From: Portulaca oleracea
Lineage: Eukaryota; Streptophyta; Magnoliopsida; Caryophyllales; Portulacaceae
Reading direction: 5' to 3'
Length of the DNA: 64,000 bases
NCBI GenBank assembly: GCA_029582165.1
Contig: CM055872.1
Coordinates: forward strand, 25,398,243 to 25,462,242
Positions 1 to 12,318 of this stretch are shown one piece after another (the stretch's first letter is position 1; every line of letters begins with the position of its first letter). The position numbers were made by a program, and so were the translations under genes. A model generated the notes under the pieces. The model did not search any database. It worked only from the letters and a program-made list of their open reading frames with translations, and was not told where the DNA came from.

Positions 1-3000
1 CTTCTGCAGTGCCTCCCTTGTTTCCTCTGGTGTCGAAGTTTTCTGAGACAAGAAATAAGAATTACCTAAGTTGCACATATACAAGCGATAATGGAATTGT
101 GATAAGTGGATTATATCACACAGCCCGAAATGGATTTTGCGAGAACAACAGGGTTTCAAGTTTGGGAGGTTTAGATGCAAGCAGCATCACCCCCATACAT
201 GCAGTGGCTTTCTAAGAATCCACCAAGACAAGCGTCTATTCTAAGACAACAGAAATTCTTGTTCAAAACAACTGAACATCCTGAGCGTAAAAACAGCACA
301 GACAACCTCTAATGCAGTTATATGACCTCAGTTTCATGCTTTGGTCATCTATATTCTATTTGACAACTGCAAAGGTTACACCTAGGCTTAGAAACACCAA
401 GGACAAATAAGAAGCCACTATAACTTCGAGAGGGTATGCCAGTCAGTAAAAAATGTAATCTATTGGGATTCAATTCTCAGCCCTAACTTTGTACTGGGAA
501 ACTGCAGATAGAATTCAGCAGTAAAACTTGGCATATGTCTCTAGGCTTTCACTACATGGCTGCATCCCAATCCCACAGCCCAAAATCTAGTCAGATCCAC
601 ATCCAGTTTCCAAAGGTAGAAAGAAAGAGGACATTGCCGAATCCATGAAAGCTACCACACATGGAATCTTTCTTCTACTTCATGAACACAGAATAAAAAC
701 CAAATATATAAAGAAAGGTATAATAAACACACCAGTTGCTTCAACAATACATAAGATTTAAGTTTAGCGACCGAATAAACTCCAAAAATTAATAAGACAA
801 AGAAAAAGGAATAGGGAATACTTTACATTACTTAAGAGGATCACCACGAGGGGGGTTCAAAGTTTCTGAGGAGGGTCTTACCTGTTTAGTGCCAGCCCGG
901 AATACCCATCCTAGTCTATTGCAAATCCGATGAACATGAGTATCAACACATATTCCCTGTACGTCATTCCATGCCACATTCATAACCTACATGAGGACAC
1001 AAATTAGGAAATGAGCAATTCAAGCAATGCCACCGAGTTCAGATACAGAATTAACATACCAGATGAGCCATCTTCGGTCCTATCCCAGGAAGTTGGAGCA
1101 GCTCTTCCAGAGAGCTTGGAATATCTCCATTATACTTTGCTATCAAGATCTTCACAATCTTTTTCAGGTTACTGGCCTTCCGGGTGTAGAATCCCACCTG
1201 TTATCATGTTGATGTCACTACAAGTTTGTTTGAAATACAATGCCATACTAAACCAATATTAGGAAACTACAAAAAGAAACAGACAAAACGATGCATGTCC
1301 AATGAAGGGGTCGGATCAACCATAACTAAGATATTACGAAATGTACATCATTAAAAAGGTGGCTCCATTTAACAAGATTGAAAACCTACAGGATAGATCA
1401 ATGTCTTAATGGCCCCTTCATCAGCCTTGTCAATGGCATAAGGATCAAGCAATCCATTTTGCAAAAGACGTTGAATTGCCCCTGCAGATGAAACAAGACT
1501 AATTCACTTTACAATTGAAAACATAGCAAATAAAGAAAACTACGTCAGCACTTAAACTGCCACACAAACAGGCACCTAAGGATCATAACTAAGCGCCTTA
1601 TTCCAACAATCCTACTTCCATTTATCCTTATTATCTACTAAAACTGTAAGAGCATTTGCAATGGGCTCTTATGAGGAAGATTACAAAGCATGATCCCCAT
1701 AATAATCCCTATGATACCAAAAAATATGGGGATTGCATCTAAATGTCATGATAATGAGGATCCATGATAATGAGGATCCAAAAATAGACACCCATATCAC
1801 ATGACCATTAGAGAAGAAAAAAGACATGTTTAGGTGTGAAACCAACAAAAACGACTAGCATTGTGTAAACTTGCCAAAAAATATTTAATGGTAGTTTTAA
1901 TTCTTTGCTCTTTGATGGCACTATGATCACATACTTAATGCATTGTATAGATGGTGTTACCTTAGACTCCCACTTTTGGTCTAGCACTTATCCTTTTGCT
2001 CACTGGTAGAGCCATTATGATTAAGAAACAATAAGCGTTTTGGCATTTCACCAAAAATTTGCCGCGAATCACCTTACTCTGTAACACATTTAGTTTTCCA
2101 CCAACGACCAGGAATATCGTGACAGGGTTGGGTAGGAAACAACTAACTCCACCACAATAAGGGGTAATTACACTAGTGAAGGAAATTAACCCAAGTGATA
2201 GTGTCTTATTCAGCCACTTGGCTATCCAGGAAGCTTCTTACAAGGTGAGGTTACTCAATGGAACTATTTCAGCCAATTGTTAGCTATTTTCCTCTAGTTA
2301 TGTCACTAGTTTGATTTATTTTCACTAGCTAATTAGCAGTTCTCTCATTGGCTAATCCCTCCCCACTTGTACTAGCTCATTTTAAGCCTAACATGCATTT
2401 AAAACCCCATGCCATCATTGCAAAAATTCAGTTTTTGATGCTTGAATGATGACAATGTATAGAAATTGGCCTTCAGTGCTAGTTAACTCACTCCAAAATG
2501 CCTTTAATCCTTATCTCTATTTGTTAGATTGGTGATGTTAGAGTCTTCTCTTTATGATATTGCTTGGTTACCTAGCCTTTAAAGTGAGATTCAGTGAGAA
2601 GATTATATCCATTCTCATAGTTCATCATTTTTAGGATTTAATCTCCAATATTTAGTTGTTCACAGTCATACTAATCCTAAAAAGATTAGTCTTCTCCCGG
2701 GTTTTGTTATTTGCACATTACTATTGTGATTGAAAGTTTAATTATACAATTTACTCTTGTTTATGGGCCTAGATTCACATTCACCCACTGTTAGAGACTA
2801 GCCTTAATTCTTGGTTATTCGTTTTGTTTTGTTTTTGTGGTTGTGTATTGATTATAAATATGTGGATACTCAATTACTCACATAGTTCAAGTTCATATTA
2901 GAGCAAAATGATCCTCCTTTTGTTTATTAGCATTCCAAATATCACCAACCTTAATACTAAAAATCCACCATTCATTTAAAAACCCATCCAAACCCCACCA

Positions 3001-6000
3001 TTTCTATCTCCTCTTAAGAACCTTATTAGCTCACAAGAACCCATGATCCAAACAATAAACCATCCCTAAAACCCCAAAGAATTCCTTACCCACAAACTCC
3101 CACAAGAAAATCTACAAAAGAAAACCCAAATCATAACCCCCTCCCCTCCCTTCCCCCCCCCCCCCCGAACACACACACAAAAAAAGGAAAAAACAAAAAT
3201 TACATTGCAACTTTGTGACCTAAAGTTAGGCATGTCATGTGCCTCCTTCGTCCTTTTCCCTTCACCACATTTTTTCCCTTTCAGCCTTCGTCCACCAATC
3301 CTCACACATCACCAAGTCCTATAATGGTCACCCAAATGACTTGGGTGGCACTTCAACTGATTAGGTCATTGTTGAATCACAAATGTCATGAGCTTCACAA
3401 CAGAAAACGAGTACATGAGGAGTCTCAAGTTTTGTGAGAACTCATTCACCTTGACGGAGACGCACTCCACTCCAATCAACCCCTGTCGAGCTCATTGAGA
3501 AACAATATTTTCATTCTCATGAAGATAACGAAGAAAATGAAGAGCATAGGCCTATGAGAGAAAGAAACTCAACTATACAAAGGATGATGTGTATATCTCA
3601 AGATTGGGGCACTAAATTCTGATGGCAGCTTAAACCTACAGAACTACCTTGATTGGGCTCAATAGATGGGGATAATATCCATAAATATATTAAAAGAAAA
3701 CTAGCTATGGTATATCTATGCCTAGATGGAAACATTTTAGAGCTTTGTATACTCCTAAGTTATCTCCTAACCAAAATAATTTACTATAAAGTCTATAATC
3801 ATATTCTTTTCGGAATCAGCCTCTTTATGCACTCACGTGCATTGGGGGAAGGTTGCCTACATCTGGATCCCCTCAAACTCCACGTTAGCGGAACTATATT
3901 GGGGTCTACTGTTGTGTAAATGCTATTCTTTATATTTTGTGGGTCCAAAGAAATTAGCCTCTCCATGAACTTAGTTCATGGGGGAAAGGATACCTACATC
4001 TAGATTCCCAGACTACGCTCAAACGTGTTTCCCCTAAGAGTTTATTGTTGTTGTATAAATCTTATTCTTTACAGCAAAATTAATAGCCGTATTACTAATG
4101 CAATTAAACCTATTCAAATACATTGTTCTTACTTTTTCTCGTTAAATTTAATAACATATACAATAGAAGAAACCATAAGATATTACATTCAATAGGTTAA
4201 GCTTTAATAAAAATTATTATGTTGTGTTTTATTAATAAATCACAAAAACAAAAGGAAATAGAATTGCTATAGTCATTGTAAAATTCTTTTCAAGAAACAT
4301 CTTTTTTACAGAAAAAATAAAATAAAACTATTTATTAATAGCTTTAAGGTTAACTTGTTGTACCACTAATTCATATATTACTAGGTTTACAAATAGACAA
4401 GCAATATTCAAGATTTAACTCATTTAATTTAGTAATTAAAGGTTTAAATATGCTTAATTTATGATACCAGAGAAGGTTTTAATTTATTTTTTTTTACCTT
4501 ATGTTGAGTATTATAAATTTAAGGATATTGTAAGTAATATGGACTTAATATACTCCCAAGACCATATTATTCAAACCAGTTTTGGAAACGTTTTGCACAA
4601 AGAAATTATATGACTAGTGATAATAAAAATGTTAATACATTTTTCCATTAATTTCTACTAATTAATTGAATTCATAATTATTATAAAGTTACTCTAGAAA
4701 ATAAACTACAAATCATATATCATTCATAAAGTAGAAAGGGATCTTTGTGCTGTTGTGTTCTGAAGGTCTACCTGGCAGTTTGCTAGCTTGTGTTCACCCA
4801 CGAATTTACTATTTCACTCTTGAATGAATTTATTATTCCATCCTTAAATATAATAATTGAATATAATAATTAATCAACAACTTACCTTGTAGCTTGATTT
4901 TACAGGCAAGTTTATTGTTTTGCCCTCGAGTACAATAATCAAGAATTCTAGCATTAAATGAACATTTGGTTAGGGCAAATATAGTTTAGATATATTTTTT
5001 TTTGTTCAGGCACATTTGACATTAAAAGCACGAGTTGGGTGTATTTTGAATTCAGGTAAATACCTATACTTTTTAAGGGAAAATACCTATACTTTTTGTT
5101 CACAAGAATTTATTTTTCGTACTCGAATATAACAACCAAGAATCATAGCATCAAATAAAAATTAAGCTACTAGACCTATTAATTTGGACGAACAGTTTAA
5201 ATATAGGTGGATGATATATTTAGTTAGGGCAAATACTGATCGAGTGTATTTCAGATTCACATAAATATAGGTAGAGGCTATATTTGATTAAGGTAAATAT
5301 TGACCGAGTATTTTGAATTCAGGTAATTATAGGTCGGGTATATTTAATTAACCCGTCAGTATGACGGGTCAGTTGACTAGTTTCTATATCTATAATAAAA
5401 ATGGGAAGTTCATTTTTGTGTTTTGCTACTCTGCCTGCCTTCTTGCTTGCTTGTATTCACACACGAATTTACTATTTTACCCTTGGATATAATAAATAAA
5501 TAAATAAGCAACTTGCCTTTTAGCTTTTGTTTACACACGAATTTACTCTTTTACCCTCAAGTACAATAACTAGGCAATATAGGTTGACTGTATATCTGGT
5601 TAGGGTAAACACAGGTCGGGTGTATTTCGATTCCGGGTAAATTTCACTCTAAAAATATGACTCGGGTGTATTTCAAATTCAGGTAAATTCGGTCAAATGT
5701 TCATTGATAGTAAAAATTTCTTTTTAGGGTAAATGTCACTCTAAAAACATGATCCGAGTGTATTTCGGGTTTAGGTAAATATGGTTGGTTGTATTTCAAA
5801 TTTAGGTAAATACGGGTCAGATGTTCTTTGACAGTAAAAATTTCTTAACATACGACAATCTTTAAAGGATTTTATGTTTGTATGGAAACTAAATTATTGT
5901 ACATTGTATTTGAAAAATAAATATATTGCTATATATAACTTACATAATATTGTATTATTGTTTGTAATTTTTCATATTCACTATAATCTAAGGCAATATC

Positions 6001-9000
6001 TACTATAATAAATTTAATGTACATTGTTACACCAAACTTATATCATAAAACTATAATTTCTAGCCTGTGCCTTGCACGGGCATCCTTTACTAGTTATTAC
6101 TAAGAAACTTCAATGCATCCCACATGTTGTCAAACACTACTTTGATCATAAGGGATAGAGTTAGTTATTATTAAACTGAAGGGGTATACTTCCCTTTGAT
6201 ATGTTAAATCAACTTAAGGTTAAAGAGTATGTTAGACAATTTTGATTGAAGAGAAACATAAGTTGAAAGCGAATAGGTTCATTAAAAGCAGGACTCCTAA
6301 CATTATCAAGAACGTCGAGTTGCGATCGTCACATTTGATGATATGTGAAACCTTACCATCAGGATGCACAAGCAAAACAAAGAACGACTTTCTAAACTCC
6401 CGCAGAGGAACCCCCTTGCTAGAGTTTGACGTGAAAATTATACTCAAGCCAATTTCCATTCATTAGTATTCAAATATAAGATGTTTTATCATGAGTAATC
6501 AAATATTTCATTAGATAAGGGGGTGCCACCCATATACAAAAGAGCAAGTAGAAAAATCCTCATGAGTCAAGCTCTAATGATGATAATATATACCAAAACC
6601 AAAACCCAATACTCTGAAATTCTGCCCAAGCAGGGTATGGCATGGTCAATTGTAACAGTCTTACCCCCTAAATTTTGCAATTTAGAGAAACTAGTTCCAA
6701 TTGACCCAAGATTTTGAAATCGTTCGCTACCTACTACTCTATGGAAAACAAGTAGAGGAGGTTTAACGAGGCATTTTACTTTAGACTATTACAATCTAAG
6801 TCGAAAAAATATTTTTCATCAAGGGTGCACATTATGGACATCAATGCATGATATTATATTATACTATAAACAAAATTCAGAATTCAATTCAAAATTCAAT
6901 GCATGATATTATATACAAAATTATTAAAAAAACTCAAAATTTACTTCTACCCATGTACAAATATTCAAATATCAAAAGTTGAAATTTTACGATTAAGGGA
7001 AGAGCTGCTAAATACCCAGCAGCATTAAATACAAGTGAAGTGGGGAGGAATTAGTGAATCAAAGAGCTACAGATTAGGTAGCAAAAGTATATAAAAAACA
7101 AGACGATTGTAGCTAGTAACAAGCTGAATTTTTTTCACTAATTAACCCTTCTTTCCATGAAGTTTCAATGATACCTAAGTGGCACAATAAAAAGCAACCA
7201 TTCATGTTAATCTCCTCCAGTAGTTTATTTACCCCTCGTCATTCAGGAAAAATACATAATGTTGATATAATTGTATTCTGAATTGTGATACTTCTTGTGG
7301 TGTTCGCTATTATAATAATGTAATTAAATCTAACCACTTATGTGATGGTATATTTAGCTTATTGTTAAAAAAAACGATTTTAAAAATCTTTGTTGAAGTA
7401 CTTGAGAAAAAGTGTGTCTAACATTTGAAAAGTCCGCCCTAGTAGGAACACTTGGTGTTTTTTTTTCACCTTCAAGTTTTTTAATCGAAGATCATGGAAT
7501 TCCAAACCGTTAGCACTAAACCCGAAATGATCTAAAGTACCCGAAATGATCTAAAGTAAGGTAATTCGGGGCCAATTTACGGGGAAAACAATAAACTCTA
7601 CCATGTTCTTTCATAACAATGTAATGACAGGACACCGACACAATGTTACCCATATACAAAAGGGACAAATGCCAAAATACAATGCCGTCAAGCTCTCATC
7701 AAAAATAATTTTTTTAAAAAAAAGGTCCAACAAACTCAACTCTCTATCACCCTTAAGCACCACAACCCAACCATACAGCATCCTAAAAAATTGAGCTTGA
7801 CATCATGAAGCGATAAAACTTTGTTCACAAATATCTGTCTATTTCTCTCATTCCAAATGGCCTACCAAACATCTAAGGGAACCGAATTTCAAACTCACAA
7901 ACCCAACAATTCACCATACTTCTCATCTGAACTACCTACAAATTCTTCACTCTACGCAGTTAAACCTGAGTAACCCCTATCAACAAAAAGGGAACGTGGC
8001 AAACTGAAGAAACCCACAAAGAATGAGCAAGGATAAGTACTTGACCAAGAGTTGAAACTCAGGTACTTGGCCCTAATTTATTATGGCCATAACGGCAAAC
8101 AAAGACAAGTAATCAACCAATCAATGTGGAACTAAATACATATAAGATGGGGATCATTGTGAGTTAAATAAGAGAAAATTTTCACTTGTTGCACTTGAGG
8201 CCTGTACCATAATCCCTAAGTTGTAATCCTCATTGAAACTACTATAATCTAAGTTGTCAATACAATATCATTTGGAGCTTTAGCCATCAATAGAATATCC
8301 TTATCTTGTGGTGTTGAACACATTTAAGTTCTAATTAACTAGCAACGCTCACCAAAATAGTACAATAGCACAGCAAATGACCTAATACCACCTATTAGCA
8401 TTTAAAGTTTAACAGTAAATCACAAAATTGAAAATTAACATACAATTCATGCAAATGACCTATTACCACCTTGATAGCAAATTGACAATTCAACAATACA
8501 CAACAATAAATGCCACGCTCCTAGAGTTTGCATTTTGCGTAAGTGTGGCACTCAATCCTTCTTATCTCAGAAACGAGAATGGAACAAATTGTGAGAAGAG
8601 GAAAGATACATTCTAACAAGAATCTTAATATCTTTGCTTCCACAATTATAATGAGAGGGATCTTTTTATTAAGAAGATAACCTGAGGAAGACAGGACATC
8701 TCCAATCACCAGCAAAGTTTTCATAAAAATGAACATAATTTTCAGTAGAAAACAAGAGTACTTAGGGTGTGTTCTGTTTGAATGGTATGGTAAGGCTAGG
8801 TAAAATTGGGTAAATCTAGGTTGGGTTGGTAATTTAGGTAAGTTTCAGTACAATTAATGAAAAGAATACGTAAACCTAGTGTTCTCTTCCACAACTTAAA
8901 ATTCAACATTTCAGATTTATGTAGGAACCTGAACTTGCCATGAGTAACCTGATCCTTGGTTTGACTTGAAAAAAGTGCAGAAGCTAGAATAGCAAATCTT

Positions 9001-11257
9001 CTCTCCTGGATAAAAAGCCAAAGTCAATTGAAATCTTACTGTAAAATTGTGATCCAACTTATCAGCAAGAAGTTTGAAAGCGCAAGAACTCTACGTAAAT
9101 CCCTCCTCCTTAAAGAGAAAGGGAAAAAAATTAAAATCGAACCTAAAAGATCAGAAACTGCAAAGCATACGGAGGAATCGTCAGACTATACTTTCTTGAT
9201 CTTTGGTTCAGAACAATGAGAACTATTTTCCCACAAAGTTGTGTCATTCATGTTTCTTCACACATTAAAAAATTGGACATTTTGTTATGTATGTAAATAA
9301 ATGAATCTTTAGCAATAACATTATGTAAAGTAATGTGGATGGGAATGTTGATCAATGAAGTCCTAAAAAGCATTGTGGGATTGGATGCATGGACTCAAAC
9401 AATATAGGTTTGCATAAAGTCAAAACTAAACCACTAGGCTAGGAAACATCAAACCTTTGGGGGAAGAAAACTGCCAGCCTTCTCACATCCCATGGAATCC
9501 ACAGGTGCATCTCCAGAAGACCTCATGTCTTTGATTCCCTGAAGCACCTCCTCCCAACCGTCAGGAGGTCCAGCTGAAACAAACAACCCAGAATTACTCT
9601 CCTCATGCTGAACAATTGAATTTGCAAATAAATTTCAAAGAGGAACTATAATGCAGTTTGTATGCAAGAAGCCATCACATCTAGCTTCTGGATCTGTGAA
9701 ATTAGAGGAAATCTCCCATACTGTTTCAGGCGAACTACTTTACAGAATCAACCCTCCTGCCATCAACACAAACAAAAGTCTCTCGTATTTGTTAAACATT
9801 TACCACTATACCTCCGCCCTTCACAGGAGTAGCAACTATAATCTCCGCTGGACTCACTGGATGAATAGGTCTCGAATTCCCTAAAAGCAAAAACTATGAT
9901 CAGAAAAGTAAAATTATGCAAATCTCTAGAAATATTAGGGCACATGACAAGAGCATAAATTATAAGCTTTGGCAAGGAGGCAGACATCATAAGCATAAAC
10001 AAGGCAAAGATCTCCCACATGCAAAAACTCAAGCACTCACCTTTTGTCAATAATGTAGTTGGATTTTGGAATGCGAAATCCTCAATATCAGGTAGACTAG
10101 AGCGCTGTGTTAACAAGTGGATGTATTAGATGATATATTAGTCTGTTTAAGAAATACAAACAATCAAACATTAGCAACGCTAGATTGAGGCATACAGAAA
10201 ATTACCATTACAATTACACAAGGTTTTAAATGAAATCAAGTCCCCACCTTTACCCAAAGCAGATGAAATAAAACTACCTCTCCCAAGCCCAAGTTTGTTT
10301 AAATAAAATGCCTCTTGGCAGTAGTCCATAGTAGATAAAGTGTAAAGTTCCAGTAAATAAAAGTTATAAAGATAAATAAGCCTGATGAGCAATCAAATCA
10401 TATTTGGAAACCCAAACAGCATTCTTGACAGTCATGACTTGAGGCTTTAGAACTTCAACTAAAACATTAAATATATATAATCATTGGTATGTAGAACATG
10501 ATAATCAATTTCTGAATTGGCCACAGATATTTCAATAAGCCCTTTATTTATGAACTTGAACATTAACACAAAAACACCTTATCCATCACATGGAACCCTC
10601 AGATTCAGGTAACCATTTTACAGCAATGGTTCTAGATGAAATGATAAAAATATGCACAGAAGAAGGTAACAAGTAAAATGAAAAGGGTGAGTGCATTAAC
10701 ATTGGCCAACTACAACCCAAAATATTTCAGTGCATTGTGCAACAGTATAATCAAGGGCAACCAAAATATTAAAACCGCCAAAAGTATCCCAAAATAATCA
10801 CTGCCCACATAATCATTAATCTAACCCATAATAATTTAAACAGTGATAAAGAAAGTAACAAGTGAATAAGAAGGGTTTCAGTACTAACTTGAGCCCCACT
10901 TCGGTCTGCAACCGCTGCCCTTTTCACTCTCTTCTTCCTTACAAAAACTCGAAGTTCTGGAACAGAAGACGAGGGCTTCGATTCAGATTCAGAACCTGTT
11001 CAAAAAAGGGGAAAAAAAAACCCCCACAATGATTAGCAATAGAAACAGAAAATGAAGGAATTTATTTATAAAAAAAACATGGGGACAATGTTGGGGTTAC
11101 CCTGAAGAAGAGGATCTGTCCCGGAGGTATGCGATTCTTTCATAGAGTTCGTCAAAGAAGGCGTCGAAGAGAATCTGGTGATAGGCATTTTTGAGAAAGT
11201 TCCCGCGCAACGAAATGGACGAAGGTGACCATTTGCAATTGGGAGTTTAACAGACAT
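1..11257 (-). CDS. NTH1: Endonuclease III homologue (NTH1-like DNA glycosylase/AP lyase), 3' end outside window
   Basis: Bifunctional base-excision repair enzyme that removes oxidised pyrimidines and nicks the abasic site; plant homologues are reported in plastids and nucleus. Ten exons read on the minus strand: 11257-11101, 10995-10889, 10104-10041, 9880-9812, 9573-9455, 9005-8939, 1481-1390, 1197-1060, 986-882 and 42-1. They join without a frameshift to 320 codons. Visible family signatures are [17 protein letters not shown], the helix-hairpin-helix [11 protein letters not shown] with the catalytic Lys, and [16 protein letters not shown] with the catalytic Asp. The C-terminal cysteine cluster for [4Fe-4S] is missing only because the gene runs off the window. 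All introns are GT-AG except intron 6, which reads as GC-AG. The N-terminal 50 residues are Ser/Thr/Arg-rich and low in acidic residues at first, consistent with an organellar transit peptide (inference). Start is the first ATG of the open first exon. Confidence 0.93.
882..1481 (-). CDS. NTH1: NTH1-like exons 7-9 (helix-hairpin-helix and catalytic Asp)
   Basis: Exon 7 (1481-1390) encodes [20 protein letters not shown] and so on. Exon 8 (1197-1060, 46 codons) encodes [14 protein letters not shown] and ends with [14 protein letters not shown], the DNA-binding hairpin with the lysine that forms the Schiff base in this family. Exon 9 (986-882, 35 codons) encodes the block with VDTHVHR, whose Asp is the second catalytic residue. 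Exon 10 (42-1) starts [14 protein letters not shown] and continues past the window edge. Confidence 0.92.
1482..4712 (-). other. NTH1-like intron 6, downstream part
   Basis: AT-rich intron without a convincing gene. It holds a 17-bp tandem duplication around 1738-1772 (CATGATAATGAGGATC twice), a C-run at 3151-3166, and two diverged copies of a block reading GGGGAAGGTTGCCTACATC near 3845-3915 and GGGGGAAAGGATACCTACATC near 3980-4065, which resembles a degraded SINE tail. Reading frames here are short and show no codon-like signal. Confidence 0.6.
4713..5380 (+). mobile_element. Non-autonomous Helitron 1
   Basis: Begins TCATATATCATTC after an A and ends in CTAG followed by T, as expected for insertion between A and T without target duplication. 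The 3' end shows a perfect hairpin, ACCCGTCA-GTA-TGACGGGT (5351-5369), followed 11 nt later by the CTAG end. The 668-bp body has no coding capacity. Its left part (for example ACGAATTTACTATTT) is shared with Helitron 2, so the two are related. It lies in intron 6 of the NTH1-like gene in antisense to the gene. Confidence 0.78.
5383..6093 (+). mobile_element. Non-autonomous Helitron 2, adjacent to Helitron 1
   Basis: Begins TCTATATCTATAATAAAA, the usual plant Helitron 5' end, and ends in CTAG before T. The terminal hairpin is GCCTGTGC-CTT-GCACGGGC (6063-6081, one G-T pair), 12 nt from the end. Length 711 bp, no coding frame. Its first base lies two bases after Helitron 1 ends. The 5' flanking base is T rather than A, so the exact left edge is uncertain by a base or two. 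Confidence 0.75.
6094..8938 (-). other. NTH1-like intron 6, upstream part
   Basis: AT-rich intron. A 20-bp tandem duplication (ACCCGAAATGATCTAAAGTA, about 7518-7557) is visible. Two diverged copies of a block with CCCATATACAAAAG occur at about 6530 and 7650, suggesting an old dispersed repeat. A 75-codon open frame at 6459-6232 (minus) is not recognised and has no support as a gene. Confidence 0.5.
8939..9005 (-). CDS. NTH1: NTH1-like exon 6 (start of the endonuclease III fold), followed by GC donor
   Basis: This 67-nt exon encodes [22 protein letters not shown] plus one base of the next Gly codon. The acceptor is TTTATCCAG. The next exon in frame begins GG GCA ATT (Gly-Ala-Ile), so the donor must fall after CATG at 8939, and the intron begins GCAAGT at 8938. 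GCAAGT is the usual form of a GC-type plant donor. The reading frame and the family pattern (VTHGAIQRL) agree only with this junction. Confidence 0.85.
9455..11257 (-). CDS. NTH1: NTH1-like exons 1-5 (N-terminal region)
   Basis: Exon 1 (11257-11101) carries the ATG and a transit-peptide-like leader. Exon 2 (10995-10889) is basic ([11 protein letters not shown]), a possible nuclear localisation signal. Exons 3 (10104-10041) and 4 (9880-9812) are linker. Exon 5 (9573-9455) encodes the conserved plant block [14 protein letters not shown]...[15 protein letters not shown] that precedes the catalytic fold. Every boundary shows an AG acceptor and a GT donor in the minus-strand reading (for example donor GTAACC after exon 1 and GTGAGT after exon 3), and phases 1, 0, 1, 1, 0 match across junctions. 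Confidence 0.88.
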
Positions 11258-11735
11258 TCCTCAGTGGAGCAATCTTCAACTGTTCATAATTGAACCACAC
11301 TTTACCACTATTTGTTTTCCTTTTATTTTTTTTGTTTGGGGTAGGGGATGGACTCGATTGTTTACGTGGGTAAATTATTTTTTGTTTCCCATTTAATCTT
11401 AACGTTTGGGCTACCAACTTATGATAGAGTTAAATTTCTTTGGTTTGGTAGTGTGGCTTCTTGTTGATTGTTGTTCTTTAGCTGTACTTTTCTTTGCATT
11501 TTCGCTGTCTCTTTAGCATCTTTTGACTTTCAATAATCAAAAAAATCATTTTCATGTCATAATAGTCTAAATTTTTGTTGTTTTTGTCATGAACATTTAA
11601 ATTTGTTTAATATGCAACAATTTTAAAATTTTGTAAAAATGCATCTAACTTTAAAAAATTGTCATAAATCCAAGGTAAGGAGGTAGTGGAGATAAGTAAA
11701 TGTCACATCATATGTTTTTTTTATTTGTATATAAA
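11258..11735 (-). promoter_or_regulatory. Presumed promoter and 5' leader of the NTH1-like gene
   Basis: This is the only sequence between the first ATG of the gene and the next element. It is AT-rich with pyrimidine-rich stretches. I see no unambiguous TATA box at a fixed distance, which is common for plant housekeeping genes. The call is by position only. Confidence 0.4.
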
Positions 11736-11754
11736 CTAGTGTTAAACACGTGCT
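11736..11754 (-). mobile_element. Helitron 3' terminus on the minus strand; 5' end not found
   Basis: Read on the minus strand the sequence is CGTGC-ATA-GCACG hairpin followed by TGTTTAACA and CTAG, then T. This is the same 3' end architecture as the two Helitrons in intron 6. The element would extend to higher coordinates, over the coding-like exon at 12112-12318. I could not find a matching TC 5' end, so the length is unknown. Confidence 0.6.
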
Positions 11755-12111
11755 ATGCACGACATATTAAAATAAAGAACTTTAATGTTAGAAAGATAAC
11801 TATATAATAAATATTTGGGTTCCTAATATTAAAACAAAGAGTTCAATACAGCTAGAATGAAACATAAATGGCGACACAAATAATAAAGGTGAAAGTGCGT
11901 ACATAATATAGTACAATAAAATGTTTAACATCATCATAAGGCATTCAATGGGAAATTTTTAAAAGCCAAGTAATATTGATCAATGATCATCGCGGTCTTG
12001 ACGTCCATCATGTTTAATTGTTGAATCTGCAATTTAGAGTTATCATTTATAGAGTGATACGGTTTACGAAACAAATTGTACATATTGAATTTGAAGTGTG
12101 GAGGAGGTTTA

Positions 12112-12318
12112 CCCTTTGTACCGGTATATGTTACGCATCTGAATTAATTCTTCTTCCCAGTCTTCAGAACATGAGACGATGAGACGAAATGAACTGTTTA
12201 TGACATCAATTCGAACCCGTCCATCGGCACCTGCAGGCTCCACTATGAACCACCATGGCTTGTTGTCATCCTGTTGTAGGAGATCTATATAGCCGGCAAT
12301 GGTTAAAATACCTTCTAG
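12112..12318 (-). pseudogene. Unrecognised coding exon, probable gene fragment
   Basis: A minus-strand frame reads about 68 codons beginning LEGILTIAGYIDLL and containing KPWWFIVEPAGADGRVRI and CSEDWEEELIQMRNIYR. The residue pattern (conserved-looking Trp, charged and hydrophobic alternation) is protein-like rather than random. An AG acceptor (TCTCGTATAG) precedes it and either a GT donor or a TAA (12111-12109) ends it. A short upstream stretch reading RLIHNVLYNT before a GT at about 12413 may be the previous exon. I do not recognise the family. It lies just inside a Helitron 3' end, so it could be a captured gene piece or the remnant of a resident gene. Confidence 0.5.

Noticed and set aside
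6232..6466. Opposed 74- and 75-codon frames in intron 6
   Set aside because: No start context or homologue recognised. The minus frame looks somewhat protein-like ([14 protein letters not shown]) but lies in an intron between transposon remains.
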